Shown here: piece after piece, positions 18,907 to 28,356 of the stretch
Layout: each line of letters starts with the position of its first letter
Position numbering within the stretch: the stretch's first letter is position 1
NCBI RefSeq assembly: GCF_014400405.1
Contig: NZ_CP060496.1
Span: 3,100,001-3,164,000 of the forward strand
DNA length: 64,000 nucleotides
Reading direction: 5' to 3'
Source: Brachybacterium sp. Z12
Lineage (GTDB): Bacteria; Actinomycetota; Actinomycetes; Actinomycetales; Dermabacteraceae
Position numbers and translations under genes: made by a program
The notes under the pieces: generated by a model
Seen by the model: only the letters and a program-made list of their open reading frames with translations
What the model was told of the DNA's origin: nothing
The model's database searches: none

Positions 18907-19077
18907 CTAAAGAGCCGCATTGAGCCTGTCCCGTCCGGCACTCATCAGCGCCACCAGCTCGGCTTCGGTATGGGCGGAGCCGAGGTGCTCAAGGACCACG
19001 TCCCGGCGATCCTTCCCCTCGGCGATCCACGCGGCCGTCGCTCCCGAAGCCGTCTTCACCTTCCGCAGGATCACCAC
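18907..19077 (-). pseudogene. IS1634-like transposase N-terminal fragment
   Basis: The minus-strand frame encodes VVILRKVKTASGATAAWIAE and then RDVVLEHLGSAHTEAELVAL. RKVKTASGATA plus EHLGSAHTEAEL is the characteristic N-terminus of IS1634/IS4-group transposases. It stops after 56 residues at a TAG at 18907, so the DDE domain is missing. Confidence 0.65.
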
Positions 19078-19283
19078 ACTATTAGTGTGTCATCCACACA
19101 CTCCTCCAGTGCCCTCACCAGGGGAAACACCCTCCAGAAGAGCGCTCAGCGCGAAGAGAGGTCCAACTCAGGCAGCGTCGCCCTCGGAATCCGAAACTTC
19201 GAGCACTACCGCCCCCACATGCTCCTCATCACCGGCAGAGTTGACGCTTCGCCCTGCTCTTAACTCTGAAGAGTCCTAGGTGA

Positions 19284-20374
19284 TGTCATAGCGTCGTAGC
19301 AACACTCCCGGTTGATGGGGGCTCGAGGCGAGGAGGCCTGGGATGGTGCGGCGGCGGCTCACGTTCGCGGAGCGGATGGAGATCTCGACGGGATCGAAGG
19401 CCGGGTGGGGAGTCCGTCGAATCGCTTCTCATCTGGGTAGATGCCCTTCGGTGGTCTCCAGGGAACTACGACGGAACTCGACGAAGACTCGTGGCTATCA
19501 AGCCGTGACCGCGGACGTGAAAGCGCAACGCCAGCGCTCGCGTCCACAGGTCCGGAAAGTCGCGAAGGATCCGGTGCTCGAGGCCCGGGTGAGCGCCGAC
19601 CTCGCGGCGTCATGGACGCCGAACGAGATCGCGGGCCGCTTGCGTCTGGAGGCCGCAGACCCGACCGTTGAACGCATGGCGAACTCTCCCGACGCTCAGG
19701 GCCGCACCGTCAGCGGAGAAGCGATCTACCAGTACATCTACGCGATCCCCGCGGAGAACTCGCGGGGCGCGGGATCTTCCTGCAGTCCAAGCGGACCAAG
19801 CGCCGGCCCCGCACCACCGGCCGGACCCGGGGCGGGCCGATCGTGGGGATGGTCCCGATCGCGGAACGGGGCGAGGACGCAGCGAAGCGGCGGGTGCCGG
19901 GGCACTGGGAGGGCGATCTGATCATTGGGAAGAACGGCAGCTCGTGCGCCGCGACCCTGGTGGAGCGGATGAGCGGGTTCACCGGCCTGCTCGCCCTGCC
20001 CTCTATGCCGAGGGCACGGCGGACGCGGTCATCGAGTATTTCACCGAGCTGCCCAGGATGATGCAGGCCTCGCTGGCGTGGGACCAGGGCTCCGAGATGG
20101 CGCAGCACGCGAAAGTTTCCCTGGGCACGGACATGCCGGTCTACTTCGCTGACCCTCACTCGCCGTGGCAGCGGCCGTCCAACGAGAACACGAACCGGCT
20201 CTACCGGGAGTACCTCCCCAAGGGCACCGTGATCCCCGACCACCAGCCCTACCTCACCACCATCGCCGAAGAGATCAACAACCGACCTCGTCGCCGACTC
20301 GGCTTCCTGACCCCGACAGAATCCTTCGCACGACTACTTGTCGGCGAACCCCATGTTGCTTCCACGATTTGACA
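19284..20374 (+). mobile_element. IS30-family insertion sequence
   Basis: Imperfect 21-bp terminal repeats bound the element (17 of 21 match): TGTCATAGCGTCGTAGCAACA at 19284-19304, and the complement of TGTCAAATCGTGGAAGCAACA at 20354-20374. The 1.09-kb length fits IS30. The transposase stop lies inside the right repeat. No clear direct repeat is visible outside. Confidence 0.75.
19343..20372 (+). CDS. IS30-family transposase, two frameshifts
   Basis: The N-terminal HTH region (RRRLTFAERMEIS, IASHLGRCPSVVSRELRRN) and the DDE integrase core (GHWEGDLIIGKNGSS, AWDQGSEMAQH, WQRPSNENTNRLYREYLPKG) define IS30. The frame changes near 19770-19790 and near 20005. One added base at each restores a single reading through GIFLQSKRTKRRPR and LALPLYAEGTAD, ending at TGA 20370-20372. 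Because the same kind of error affects many housekeeping genes here, the transposase may be intact in the real genome. Confidence 0.75.
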
Positions 20375-20600
20375 CCACCGGGCCGTCACGGCCAGACGCC
20401 AGCCGAACCAACGGTTCCGCCGTGAATCGGCCAAGATCCACTCTGGGGATCGACCACCTTCGAGGCAGACCACGGAGGCCGAAGCGGCCAGCCTGCTAAG
20501 TCGGTCATGAACACCCCGTATGCAAGATCAACGTAGGATTAGATCGCGAGCTCAGGCGACTGCGCTCCGGTTCCCCGTCCGACCCAAGGAGAGTAGTCGA
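20375..20600. other. Non-coding stretch after IS30
   Basis: No supportable gene. The segment is GC-rich and repetitive up to about 20490, then becomes AT-richer (CAACGTAGGATTAGATCG near 20528-20545). That suggests a promoter for the following glycan operon, but no box pair is convincing. Confidence 0.3.
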
Positions 20601-21014
20601 GTGAGACATCCCGAACGAGTCAGATTCTCGTGGCATCCCTCTGAGCCTGTAAGATCTTTCGAATGTGCAGTTGTCACAGATTCTGATGACCTCGCGGCGC
20701 AGACATATGCGGTCTCACTTTCCGTCCGCGACGCCGCAGGGGACGATATCGCCCCCAAAAAAGGGCCATGGCTTTACTCGAATTCTCTCGAACGATTCTT
20801 CCAGTACAACCAGGCCACTGAGGACGAGCCGACGTTCCGACTTGAGACTTGGATAAGCGAGATTGTCATCGACGCTGTACATGTCGAGGTTATAGCGTGG
20901 AAGAAAGACCGGGAAGCGCCTTCAGTACTAGGAATGGCTTTCAGCCCGACTGCGGACGAGCCTCCAGGGGCCCGAAGCTGGGTTATTTGCCCACCGATGG
21001 GTGAAGCTGCATGA
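20601..21014 (+). CDS. Hypothetical protein opening the lower-GC glycan operon
   Basis: I start at the GTG at 20601, with AAGGAG about nine bases upstream, instead of the longer open frame from 20520. The 137-residue product (VRHPERVRFSWHPSEPVRSF) contains alternating beta-strand-like segments (ETWISEIVIDAVHVEVIAW) and may be a small beta-sandwich or carbohydrate-binding-like domain. No family is recognised. Its stop overlaps the ATG at 21011 by ATGA, so it is co-translated with the glycosyltransferase. Codon use is less GC-biased than in the flanking regions. Confidence 0.55.
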   Translation: MRHPERVRFSWHPSEPVRSFECAVVTDSDDLAAQTYAVSLSVRDAAGDDIAPKKGPWLYSNSLERFFQYNQATEDEPTFRLETWISEIVIDAVHVEVIAWKKDREAPSVLGMAFSPTADEPPGARSWVICPPMGEAA

Positions 21015-23017
21015 CCTTCGAGAGCAAGCTTCCCCCAAGGTGTCCGTGGTCATCGGATTTAAAGACTGGGGAATCGAGCGCCTAGAGCTCTCGATCCGTT
21101 CAATTCACCTCTCCCTCGGGGACGTACCTCACGAGGTGATCGTCTCCGACTACAACAGCAGCGACCGTGCATCCGTCGCCGATACAGCACGACGGGTTAA
21201 CGCACATCACGAGATCGTCGAGACCGACGGCGAGTGGTCGCGATCAAGGGCGCTGAACGCCGGAGTGCGCGCATCACGTGGCGAGTACATACTCGCAACG
21301 GATGCCGACATGGTCTTCTCGCCGGGAGCATTGCGTCGGGTGGTCGACCAGCTCGACCAGCACCCCATGGAGATTGTCATCCTTCAGTGCAGAGATCTGC
21401 CCACGGGCTATTCTCACGAAGTGATCTCGCGCGAAGGATTCGATTGGGACAAATTCTCCGCCATCGCGCAGATCAGGCCCCGATGGGGCATGGGGGCTGG
21501 TCGGGGTCCAGCGCAACGTCTGGAATCGTCTTCGCGGCTGGGACGAGCGCATGCACACGTACGGTGGAGAAGATATCGATTTCGGCAAGCGTGCGCAGAT
21601 GTACGGGGCGCGCATCGACTGGCTCGACGAGCCCGGCGTTGCCATGTACCACGTATGGCATCCGTCTTCTGGTGCGAGCGCGTCCAGATCACCGAAAGCC
21701 GTGGCTGCAATCACCGAGAATCGTCGCATCCACACGGAGGACAAGACATTCGCTCGAAATCGGGTCGGGGCGAGGTATCTCCCCACCGACTTGCCACCTC
21801 TCGTATCGATTCTCTTCGACGCCAGTGACGCAGACGCACGATGCATGCAGACCTTAAGCTCGATTCTCGGGCAGACCATTCAGGAAATCGAGATCCTGGT
21901 GACCGACCACAGCTTGCTCGACGAGCGAGATCCCAGGATAAAGATCACGGAAGCCGACGTCGCCCCCGAAGGAACCTTCGTTGCGACCGCTCGCCCTGGT
22001 GAGATCTGGGCTGACGACTTTTTGGAACGGCTGCTCGATGTATGGAAGCCTGGGGTGGGGCTCCTCTCAACTTCAGCCGCCGAACTTCTACTGGATGATG
22101 CTGGCACACCAGTGACACCGCTACGACCTGTGAAGAGCGGAGCACCATGTCCGCGGTCGACCCTCGTTCGGACGGAATTGGTCCATTCTTGGCCCCGTGC
22201 GACAGCCCCAGGTTGGGTCGAGACGCTTCGCCACGTCGTAGCTGCTGCCGGCGCGGATTGGGTGGTCCGGCCAGAGGTGCTTCACGCCACTGTTCGCACA
22301 CTGGCTGACGAAGAGGCCTCAAAAAGCGAACAGGAGTCGTGCGACTCTCTGCTGCTGGGAACAATGGAGCGTTGCGGGATTGCAGTGCCGAAAATTCCGG
22401 AACCGGTGTCCCGGGGCCTAGGCATCCGCGCAAATGCCGCTCTCTATGGCAGGCGAATCGCCTTACACGTGGAGACAATTGGATCGTCAGAGATTACCGA
22501 TTCGCTCGGGCTCGTAGGGGACGACTCCTGGGAATCGTCGATGATCTGCACGCGTGCGGGCGCAGTTCTTCGTCGGGAACACCTCTGGACAGGGACCGAC
22601 CTCCGGTACGCACTCCGTGCTGAATCCGAGCTCAAGGCCATGGGCGCCGAGGTGTCGATGAGCTACGCGGAGAACGCGCCGGTGCTGGACTCCCCAACCA
22701 GTCCCGCACTCCTGCTCGCACGTGCAGGAGAAGAAGCGTACGGTGACCGTCACCGCGACAGTCTCTGGCTCGCCGTGTGCGTGAGGGACCATGATTTCGA
22801 GACTACGCAACAAAAGCTGATGACTAAACCATCGGTGACAGTCGTGCTAGATCGAGTCGTCGTCGGCCCGGACGGGTCTACGCTCTGGCTTTTGGCGAGG
22901 TGCAGGGACAACGGCCTCTCCACCGCCTGGAAGACCGCCTCCGCACTTACCTCACACGGAAGCGTCTTCGTGGTCGAGGTCCCTGCGGAACGAAAAGCCG
23001 CCGAGGAGACACAATGA
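21011..23017 (+). CDS. Glycosyltransferase family 2 with second GT-A-like domain, frameshifted
   Basis: The first GT-A domain has KVSVVIGFKDWGIERLE, NAGVRASRGEYILATDADMV (DXD equivalent) and, after a frame change, MHTYGGEDIDFGKRAQMYG. The frame change lies in the G run at about 21492-21496: a one-base removal joins RWGMG to LVGVQRNVWNRLRGWDER. A second degenerate GT-A-like domain begins at PLVSILFDASDADARC. Total length is about 668 residues. The ATG at 21011 overlaps the upstream stop, but it matches the domain frame only if one C is restored in CTTCCCCCAAG (21029-21039), giving MTFESKLPPKVSVV. Otherwise the GTG at 21001 starts the frame. Likely polymerises or branches the glycan. Confidence 0.75.
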
Positions 23018-23631
23018 AGTTCACGATTCAGAATCAAGAGACGTCGACGTGGACTGAAATCTCTGCTGAGCGCACAGACTTCGACGGCTACCCGCCAATA
23101 CCTCGCTTTCGCGTGAACTGGCCGACCGAGATTAGAAGCGTCGATCGATCTGCAGTCGCGACGTCTATCATCTTTGCGCCCTGGATCGCCGGGCGTAGCG
23201 ACTATGAGAAGCCTATCTCTGCTCTGACGGCACAGCGCCTGCTCGAGTGGTTCCAACTACGTAATATTTGGACAGCGCCGGGCCCGGTCCGTACGGGCGG
23301 CTTACCTCTCCCCAGAGGCCATGAGCGCCTGCACCTCAGCGGAGACAGCAAGCCCATAGGTGAAATGTCCCTGGCAATCTTGCCCTCCGACTCTGGGAGC
23401 GGACGAATCGGTAACAGCGTCCATGTCGCTACGAATGCTGGCGTTCTCATGGATTTGGCACCCCGTCGAACCGACGCCCTGCTGATCCGGCTGGGCACGG
23501 CCGCGCTCCTCGCGGAGTCGCTTCAAGTCAACGAGATCATCGACCCCGAGTTTGCGGCTGAGGAACCAGAGGAGTTCCATCGAGCAGCTAGGCTTCTCGA
23601 GTGCACCGCGCTTGGACTTCGCAGTGCCTGA
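23014..23631 (+). CDS. Hypothetical protein of glycan cluster
   Basis: The ATG at 23014 overlaps the upstream stop (ATGA), with GAGGAGA about seven bases ahead, giving 205 residues. The sequence is soluble and mixed alpha/beta (PIPRFRVNWPTEI, TSIIFAPWIAGRSDYEKPI, MDLAPRRTDALLIRLGTAAL). No motif that I recognise. Its position between two glycosyltransferases, with overlaps on both sides, says it works in the same pathway. The lower-GC composition of the block extends through it. Confidence 0.6.
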   Translation: MKFTIQNQETSTWTEISAERTDFDGYPPIPRFRVNWPTEIRSVDRSAVATSIIFAPWIAGRSDYEKPISALTAQRLLEWFQLRNIWTAPGPVRTGGLPLPRGHERLHLSGDSKPIGEMSLAILPSDSGSGRIGNSVHVATNAGVLMDLAPRRTDALLIRLGTAALLAESLQVNEIIDPEFAAEEPEEFHRAARLLECTALGLRSA

Positions 23632-24805
23632 ACCGGTACCCAATCGCTTGGTCGTCGCCTTCAACTTCCCGCCGTTCAACGACGGAAGCGCTGTCACCGT
23701 CGCGAAACGCATCATCGAGGTCGGCGAGCGTGTAGACGTAATTTCGGCGGATCTATCACGTGTCCGTTCCGTGGACCCCTCCCTTTCGGAGCTCGTCCAC
23801 CCACTGGTCAACAGCATTCAACACCTCTCTGTCCCCATCAAGTTTGCAGACGAGACAAGCGTCCGCCCCTTTGTCACGAAGGGAATAAGTTCGCTACGAA
23901 GCAGGGCAAGAAATCCCTATACTTCGGTGTACTCGCGATCAATGTGGCCACACTCCCATTTTCTAGCGGCGCATACACGGACGAGTGGACTCGCCTTGGA
24001 GTGGGTCGCAGAATTTTCTGACCCGATACTCTGGCACGCAGATGCCACGCCTCGCCCGTCCAGCCGCGTAACACTTGACAATCATTCAGCAAAGATCCTC
24101 AGATCTGTGGGCGCTCAAGGTCAGCGGCTCCTCCAAGAGCGAGACTCGATCCTCGAGTGGGCACAATTCGTGCCCTTCTTGTTGGCTGACGAACTCGTTT
24201 TTACGAACAGCCAACAGCAGGAAATCATGATTGCGGACGCTCCTCTCTGGGCGCGAAAGTCCATTCAGGAGAGGTCACGCATCTCCCCTCACCCAACACT
24301 CCCTCGGCCTTATTACGAGACGGGCCCTGAAGCGCTACCCCAACCATCTTCGGACGGTTTTCGAATCGGCTACTTCGGCAACTTCTATCCGAACAGGGGT
24401 GGCGGCGAATTCCTAGAAGCGCTAAGCACGCTTGACCAGGATATCCGCCGGCGTATCCATCTGGACGTTTACACGAGCGACGCGTCTCCTCTACTCAAGG
24501 CCGCTCGGTCGCTAAAACTAGAGAGCCATGTCGACACGCGCCCGGCACTTCCGTTCAGCGCTTTCCTTCGCACTTCAGATACGTACGACGCGCTTCTCGT
24601 CAACGACATCGCCACATCGCCATTCGGCATCCCGTCACCCTTTTTGCCCTCGAAGTATTCGGACTACTCTGGCAGCTCGGCGCCCATCATGGCCATCGCC
24701 CTCGAAGGCAGTCCATTGGACATCCGCCCAGCTGCCTTCAAAGCCCGAACCGGAGATATTGACTCCATCCGCAGAATGCTTGTAGGGGCAGCTAGCTCTT
24801 CATAG
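23624..24805 (+). CDS. GT-B-like glycosyltransferase
   Basis: The GTG at 23624 overlaps the upstream stop region and is the last start before family-like sequence (NRLVVAFNFPPFNDGSAVTV). The ~393-residue protein has a GT4-style layout: an N-terminal Rossmann with a Gly/Asn-rich loop, a donor-side stretch FRIGYFGNFYPNRGGGEFLE and a C-terminal LPSKYSDYSGSSAPIMAIA. That PSK-Y-ty-s pattern is seen in glycosyltransferase group 1 proteins. The donor is unknown. It lies downstream of the double GT-A protein and upstream of the pyruvyl transferase gene. Confidence 0.62.
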   Translation: MPEPVPNRLVVAFNFPPFNDGSAVTVAKRIIEVGERVDVISADLSRVRSVDPSLSELVHPLVNSIQHLSVPIKFADETSVRPFVTKGISSLRSRARNPYTSVYSRSMWPHSHFLAAHTRTSGLALEWVAEFSDPILWHADATPRPSSRVTLDNHSAKILRSVGAQGQRLLQERDSILEWAQFVPFLLADELVFTNSQQQEIMIADAPLWARKSIQERSRISPHPTLPRPYYETGPEALPQPSSDGFRIGYFGNFYPNRGGGEFLEALSTLDQDIRRRIHLDVYTSDASPLLKAARSLKLESHVDTRPALPFSAFLRTSDTYDALLVNDIATSPFGIPSPFLPSKYSDYSGSSAPIMAIALEGSPLDIRPAAFKARTGDIDSIRRMLVGAASSS

Positions 24806-24865
24806 ACTCGGCGAAAAGGCTCGAGTCAGCATCCCGTTCTACACTCCAACGATCGGCAGGAAAAT

Positions 24866-25981
24866 ATGTACGCAGTGATGACCTGGGGCGAAAAAATGCC
24901 CACCACTTTTCCGCAAGAAACGCCCCAGAACTCAGGCAACATGGTTCACGCTCAAGCGCCATTCAAGATGTTCCCAAATTCCGTCGGCATGGATTACGGA
25001 TACGGGGCCGAAGGTTACAAGTCTTTCGCGGAATTCGTCAATGACCGCTGCGAGGCGGTAATCATACCCTTCGCTAACACCCTTCGCACCGACCCCGCGC
25101 ACGACGAGCGAGGCTTCTCCGTAGCGAAATCTCTGGACCAATTCACAGTTCCAGTGATTCCGTTCGGCCTCGGCGCTCAGGCTTCTGACTCAAACATCGA
25201 TTCCGTTAACCTCGGCCCGGGGATGACATCCCTAGTGAGACGCCTCTCCGAGTCAACTCCTGCGGTCAGTGTTCGAGGCGAGTTCACGTACAATATTTTC
25301 AAGAAATATGGCAGCGTTGACAACGTGCACATTACCGGATGCCCGTCATTCTTTTCCCACCCGGAAGCTTTTGGACACCTGCGAGAGCGGATCAACAACG
25401 GGCCTACGTACGAAAATCTTAGTTTCGCAGGCAGTCTGCACCATCTCAAGGACCCGAAAGAGCAGCTCTACAGGGCGATCAGGCAAGACCTTTTTCTTGT
25501 GGAGCCGGTCAACGCAAAACTTCACCAATACTACGTCGATTCCATCGCCCACGGGGCAGAAGCAGAGTTGCCCTACTTCCTCAAGGGATTCTTGGCAGAT
25601 CCGGAATGGAACACGTCAAGGCTCGCTGAGTACATCGCTCGACGATACAGGCTATTTCGCGATCTCGACTCGTGGATAGCCTTCAACCGCGAGTCGTCGG
25701 ACGGTGCGATCGGCACCAGATTCCACGTGAACATGGCCAGCCTGATCAGTGGGCTCCCCGCCGTATGGGTAATTCACGATTCGCGTACGGAAGAGCTCTG
25801 CGACAAACTCTCGTTGCCCCACGTTTCGGTAGAGGAGACCCTACAGAAGCCATACCGCGAGATCATGGCTGAAGCGGACTACTCTTCAATGTTCCGCGAT
25901 CTGCGGGAGAACTTCGACACTTTCAACTCGTTCTTACGTGCCTCGAGTCTTCCTGAGGTCGCTGCACCGACTCTGGACTGA
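24866..25981 (+). CDS. Polysaccharide pyruvyl transferase family protein
   Basis: 371 residues. Features of the PS_pyruv_trans family (PF04230) include IPFGLGAQASD, VSVRGEFTYNIFKKYG, VHITGCPSFF and a C-terminal DGAIGTRFHVNMASLISGLP with the conserved Gly-x-Arg-x-His (GTRFH). These enzymes put ketal pyruvate on sugars using phosphoenolpyruvate, adding negative charge to wall polymers or EPS. The start at 24866 has GGCAGGA upstream. A 60-base gap separates it from the previous gene, and a hairpin terminator follows its stop. Confidence 0.8.
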   Translation: MYAVMTWGEKMPTTFPQETPQNSGNMVHAQAPFKMFPNSVGMDYGYGAEGYKSFAEFVNDRCEAVIIPFANTLRTDPAHDERGFSVAKSLDQFTVPVIPFGLGAQASDSNIDSVNLGPGMTSLVRRLSESTPAVSVRGEFTYNIFKKYGSVDNVHITGCPSFFSHPEAFGHLRERINNGPTYENLSFAGSLHHLKDPKEQLYRAIRQDLFLVEPVNAKLHQYYVDSIAHGAEAELPYFLKGFLADPEWNTSRLAEYIARRYRLFRDLDSWIAFNRESSDGAIGTRFHVNMASLISGLPAVWVIHDSRTEELCDKLSLPHVSVEETLQKPYREIMAEADYSSMFRDLRENFDTFNSFLRASSLPEVAAPTLD

Positions 25982-26010
25982 AGCGCCGCCAGGACCGAGA
26001 AACTACGAGC

Positions 26011-26050
26011 GATGAGGCGTTCGTCCAGCGCAGGGGGCGAACGCTTCATC
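26011..26050. terminator. Bidirectional hairpin terminator
   Basis: GATGAGGCGTTCG at 26011-26023 pairs with CGAACGCTTCATC at 26038-26050 (13 pairs, one wobble, 14-base loop). It lies between the convergent pyruvyl transferase and epimerase genes. Confidence 0.65.
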
Positions 26051-26095
26051 CCTCATCGGCAAGAGTATCTCTCCGTCGCACGAGCGAGTCTTACC

Positions 26096-27259
26096 TCAAG
26101 CACCGAAGTCAACGGGGCGCCCGGCGCCGGAGAACTTCCACTTGATCGCCCCGAGGGTGCGCTTTGCGGCGGCGCCGTCACCGTACGGATTCACGGCGTT
26201 CGCCATGCCTGCGTATGCCTCCTCCGAGTCGAGCAGCAGCGACACCTCGTCGACAAGTCGCTGCTTGTTCGTCCCGATGAGCTTCACCGTGCCAGCGACG
26301 ACAGCCTCCGGGCGTTCCGTGTTTTCGCGCATCACGAGCACGGGCTTGCCCAGACTCGGTGCCTCCTCCTGCACGCCGCCGGAGTCGGTGAGCACCACGT
26401 CCGCAAGGCTAAGCACCTGGGTGAACTCGGCGTAGGCGAGCGGTTCGATGAGGTAGACGTTGTCGAGGTCCTCCACTGCCGGGCGGATCGCGGCACGGAC
26501 TTTCGGGTTCTTGTGGATGGGGAACACCACGGCTAGGTCCGGGTACTTCCGGGCGAGTTCGGCGACTGCCTGGCCGATGTCCTCCATGGCGGAACCGAGG
26601 TTCTCACGACGGTGGGCGGTGACCAGCAGAACCCGCCCGGCCGTACCGGTTTCCTTCGCAGCGCGGAGGTCCTCGAGGCGCGGATCCTGGAAGGGGACGC
26701 GGAGGTTCTCGGTGGCGAACATGAGGGTGTCGATCACAGAATTGCCCGTGACGACGATGTCGTTCTCGCTGATGTCTTCCCGCGTGAGGTTACCCCTGCT
26801 GGTCGTCGTCGGGGCGAGGTGCAGGGCGGCGATCTGGCTGGTGAGCTTACGGTTCGCCTCCTCTGGGAAGGGCGAGTTGATGTCACCGGAGCGCAGGCCT
26901 GCCTCCAGGTGGATCACGGGAATCTGACGGTTGAACGAGGCGATGGCCGCGCCCATTACAGTCGACGTATCACCTTGCACGACGACCGCGTCGGGCGCTT
27001 CATTCTCGAGGATCACGTCCACTCCAGCGATCACCTTCGCAACAATGGTGTTGAGCGATTGACCCGCACTCATGATGTTCATGTCGTGGTCCGGCACGAT
27101 CTCGAACATGGTGTTGACCTGGTCGAGCATCTCGCGATGCTGTCCCGTCACCACGGTGATGCTCTCGAGTTCTGGATCGGCCTCGATCGCCTTGATGATC
27201 GGGGCGACCTTGATCGCCTCGGGGCGCGTGCCGTAGATGGTCATGATGCGGAGTGTCAT
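26096..27259 (-). CDS. wecB: UDP-N-acetylglucosamine 2-epimerase (non-hydrolysing)
   Basis: 387 residues, the usual length. Family motifs: IYGTRPEAIKVAP near the N-terminus, VQGDTSTVMG, HLEAGLRSGD, PFPEEANR, VTAHRRENLG and DSGGVQEEAPSLGKPVLVMR. It interconverts UDP-GlcNAc and UDP-ManNAc, giving ManNAc for wall teichoic acid linkage units or other surface polymers. It overlaps the ABC ATPase gene by four bases (ATGA), so precursor supply and polymer export are expressed together. The frame is intact, and composition is back to the high-GC norm. Confidence 0.93.
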   Translation of the reverse strand: MTLRIMTIYGTRPEAIKVAPIIKAIEADPELESITVVTGQHREMLDQVNTMFEIVPDHDMNIMSAGQSLNTIVAKVIAGVDVILENEAPDAVVVQGDTSTVMGAAIASFNRQIPVIHLEAGLRSGDINSPFPEEANRKLTSQIAALHLAPTTTSRGNLTREDISENDIVVTGNSVIDTLMFATENLRVPFQDPRLEDLRAAKETGTAGRVLLVTAHRRENLGSAMEDIGQAVAELARKYPDLAVVFPIHKNPKVRAAIRPAVEDLDNVYLIEPLAYAEFTQVLSLADVVLTDSGGVQEEAPSLGKPVLVMRENTERPEAVVAGTVKLIGTNKQRLVDEVSLLLDSEEAYAGMANAVNPYGDGAAAKRTLGAIKWKFSGAGRPVDFGA

Positions 27260-28356
27260 GAGTGTCGTCCTCGTTGGTCGGTGGTGGAGATGGTGGCAGT
27301 GGCGGAAGGTGCAGGTCTGGTGGCGGCACGGCGTCCACGCGGTTGCAGTGTGCCGGGGAAACTCTGTGCGCGCATTTGTAGCTCGAAGATCGAGGTGAAC
27401 GGGTCGGGCTCAAGCTCCGGGACGTTATCTGGTGCTACGGGAGCGTGATCTTCCGGGAGAGTGAGTGCGGAGGCTGCCCGCTGTGCCTCACCGTGCTCGA
27501 TCGCTTCACGGAGAATGCCCATTGCCTCGTCCTCGCGGTCGCGTGCCATGCGATACGTGAAGGAGCGATACATGGCGGAGACCTCCTTCGTGTCCCCGTC
27601 CATCACGACCCGGCCCCTCTCCATCCAGATCACGCGGGAGCACACGTTCTCGATTGCACGCGGTGCATGGTTCACCATGAACACGGTGCCGGCATTCTCC
27701 AGCAGTTCGTCCATCTTGGACTTGGAGCGCTTGGAGAATGTCGCGTCACCAGTGGAGAGCGCCTCGTCGACCATCAGGATCTTGGGCTGCGCCATCACGG
27801 AGATCGCGAACTTGAGGCGAGACGACATGCCTGAGGAGTACGTCCGCATCGGCAGGTCAACGGCTTCCCCGAGTGCGGAGAGTTCCGCGGCGTGAGGTAC
27901 CAGCTCCTCCGCCTTCTCCGGGGACATTCCGAGAGCCAGAAACCCGAGCTTGATGTTCTCGGCTCCGGTGAGGTCGCTCATCAGCGCGGCGCTCACGCCC
28001 AATAGCTGGGGCCGGGCGCTGGTATAGACCGCTCCAGCTGTGGGCGGCTCCACCCCCGCCAGCATCCGCAGCAAGGTGGACTTCCCCGAGCCGTTCCGGC
28101 CGATGATCCCCACGAACTCGCCCTCACGCACCAGCAGGTCCACTCCCCTCACGGCGGAGACAGAGACCATGGAGCGACGAGTGGAAAGTTTGCCGAGCAG
28201 GCCTGGCCGCGGAGCCCGATCGGTGCGCGGAACCTTGTAGCGCATGCGCACCCGATGAGCGACGACCGTCAGCGGGGACTCTTCCGGGGCGACCCACAAC
28301 GTGTCGTGATGATCGTCGTCCTCGGTCGGAGCCGGATCAGCCGAGCTCTCGTCCAT
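27256..28356 (-). CDS. Polysaccharide/teichoic acid ABC exporter ATPase (TagH-like)
   Basis: 366 residues. Walker A is IIGRNGSGKSTLLRML, the signature is YSSGMSSRLKFAISV and Walker B is KILMVDEALSTGD. The KVPRTDRAP region before the core and the ~100-residue C-terminal extension are usual in KpsT/TagH/Wzt-type exporters that move undecaprenyl-linked polymers. It overlaps both the permease gene upstream and wecB downstream. The pair probably exports the glycan made by the surrounding genes. No carbohydrate-binding Wzt domain is evident in the short C-terminus. Confidence 0.9.
   Translation of the reverse strand: MDESSADPAPTEDDDHHDTLWVAPEESPLTVVAHRVRMRYKVPRTDRAPRPGLLGKLSTRRSMVSVSAVRGVDLLVREGEFVGIIGRNGSGKSTLLRMLAGVEPPTAGAVYTSARPQLLGVSAALMSDLTGAENIKLGFLALGMSPEKAEELVPHAAELSALGEAVDLPMRTYSSGMSSRLKFAISVMAQPKILMVDEALSTGDATFSKRSKSKMDELLENAGTVFMVNHAPRAIENVCSRVIWMERGRVVMDGDTKEVSAMYRSFTYRMARDREDEAMGILREAIEHGEAQRAASALTLPEDHAPVAPDNVPELEPDPFTSIFELQMRAQSFPGTLQPRGRRAATRPAPSATATISTTDQRGRHS

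Noticed and set aside
13769-20374. A prophage
   Set aside because: Apart from one small unassigned ORF and a holin-sized membrane protein there are no capsid, tail, portal, terminase or integrase genes; IS elements explain the region better.
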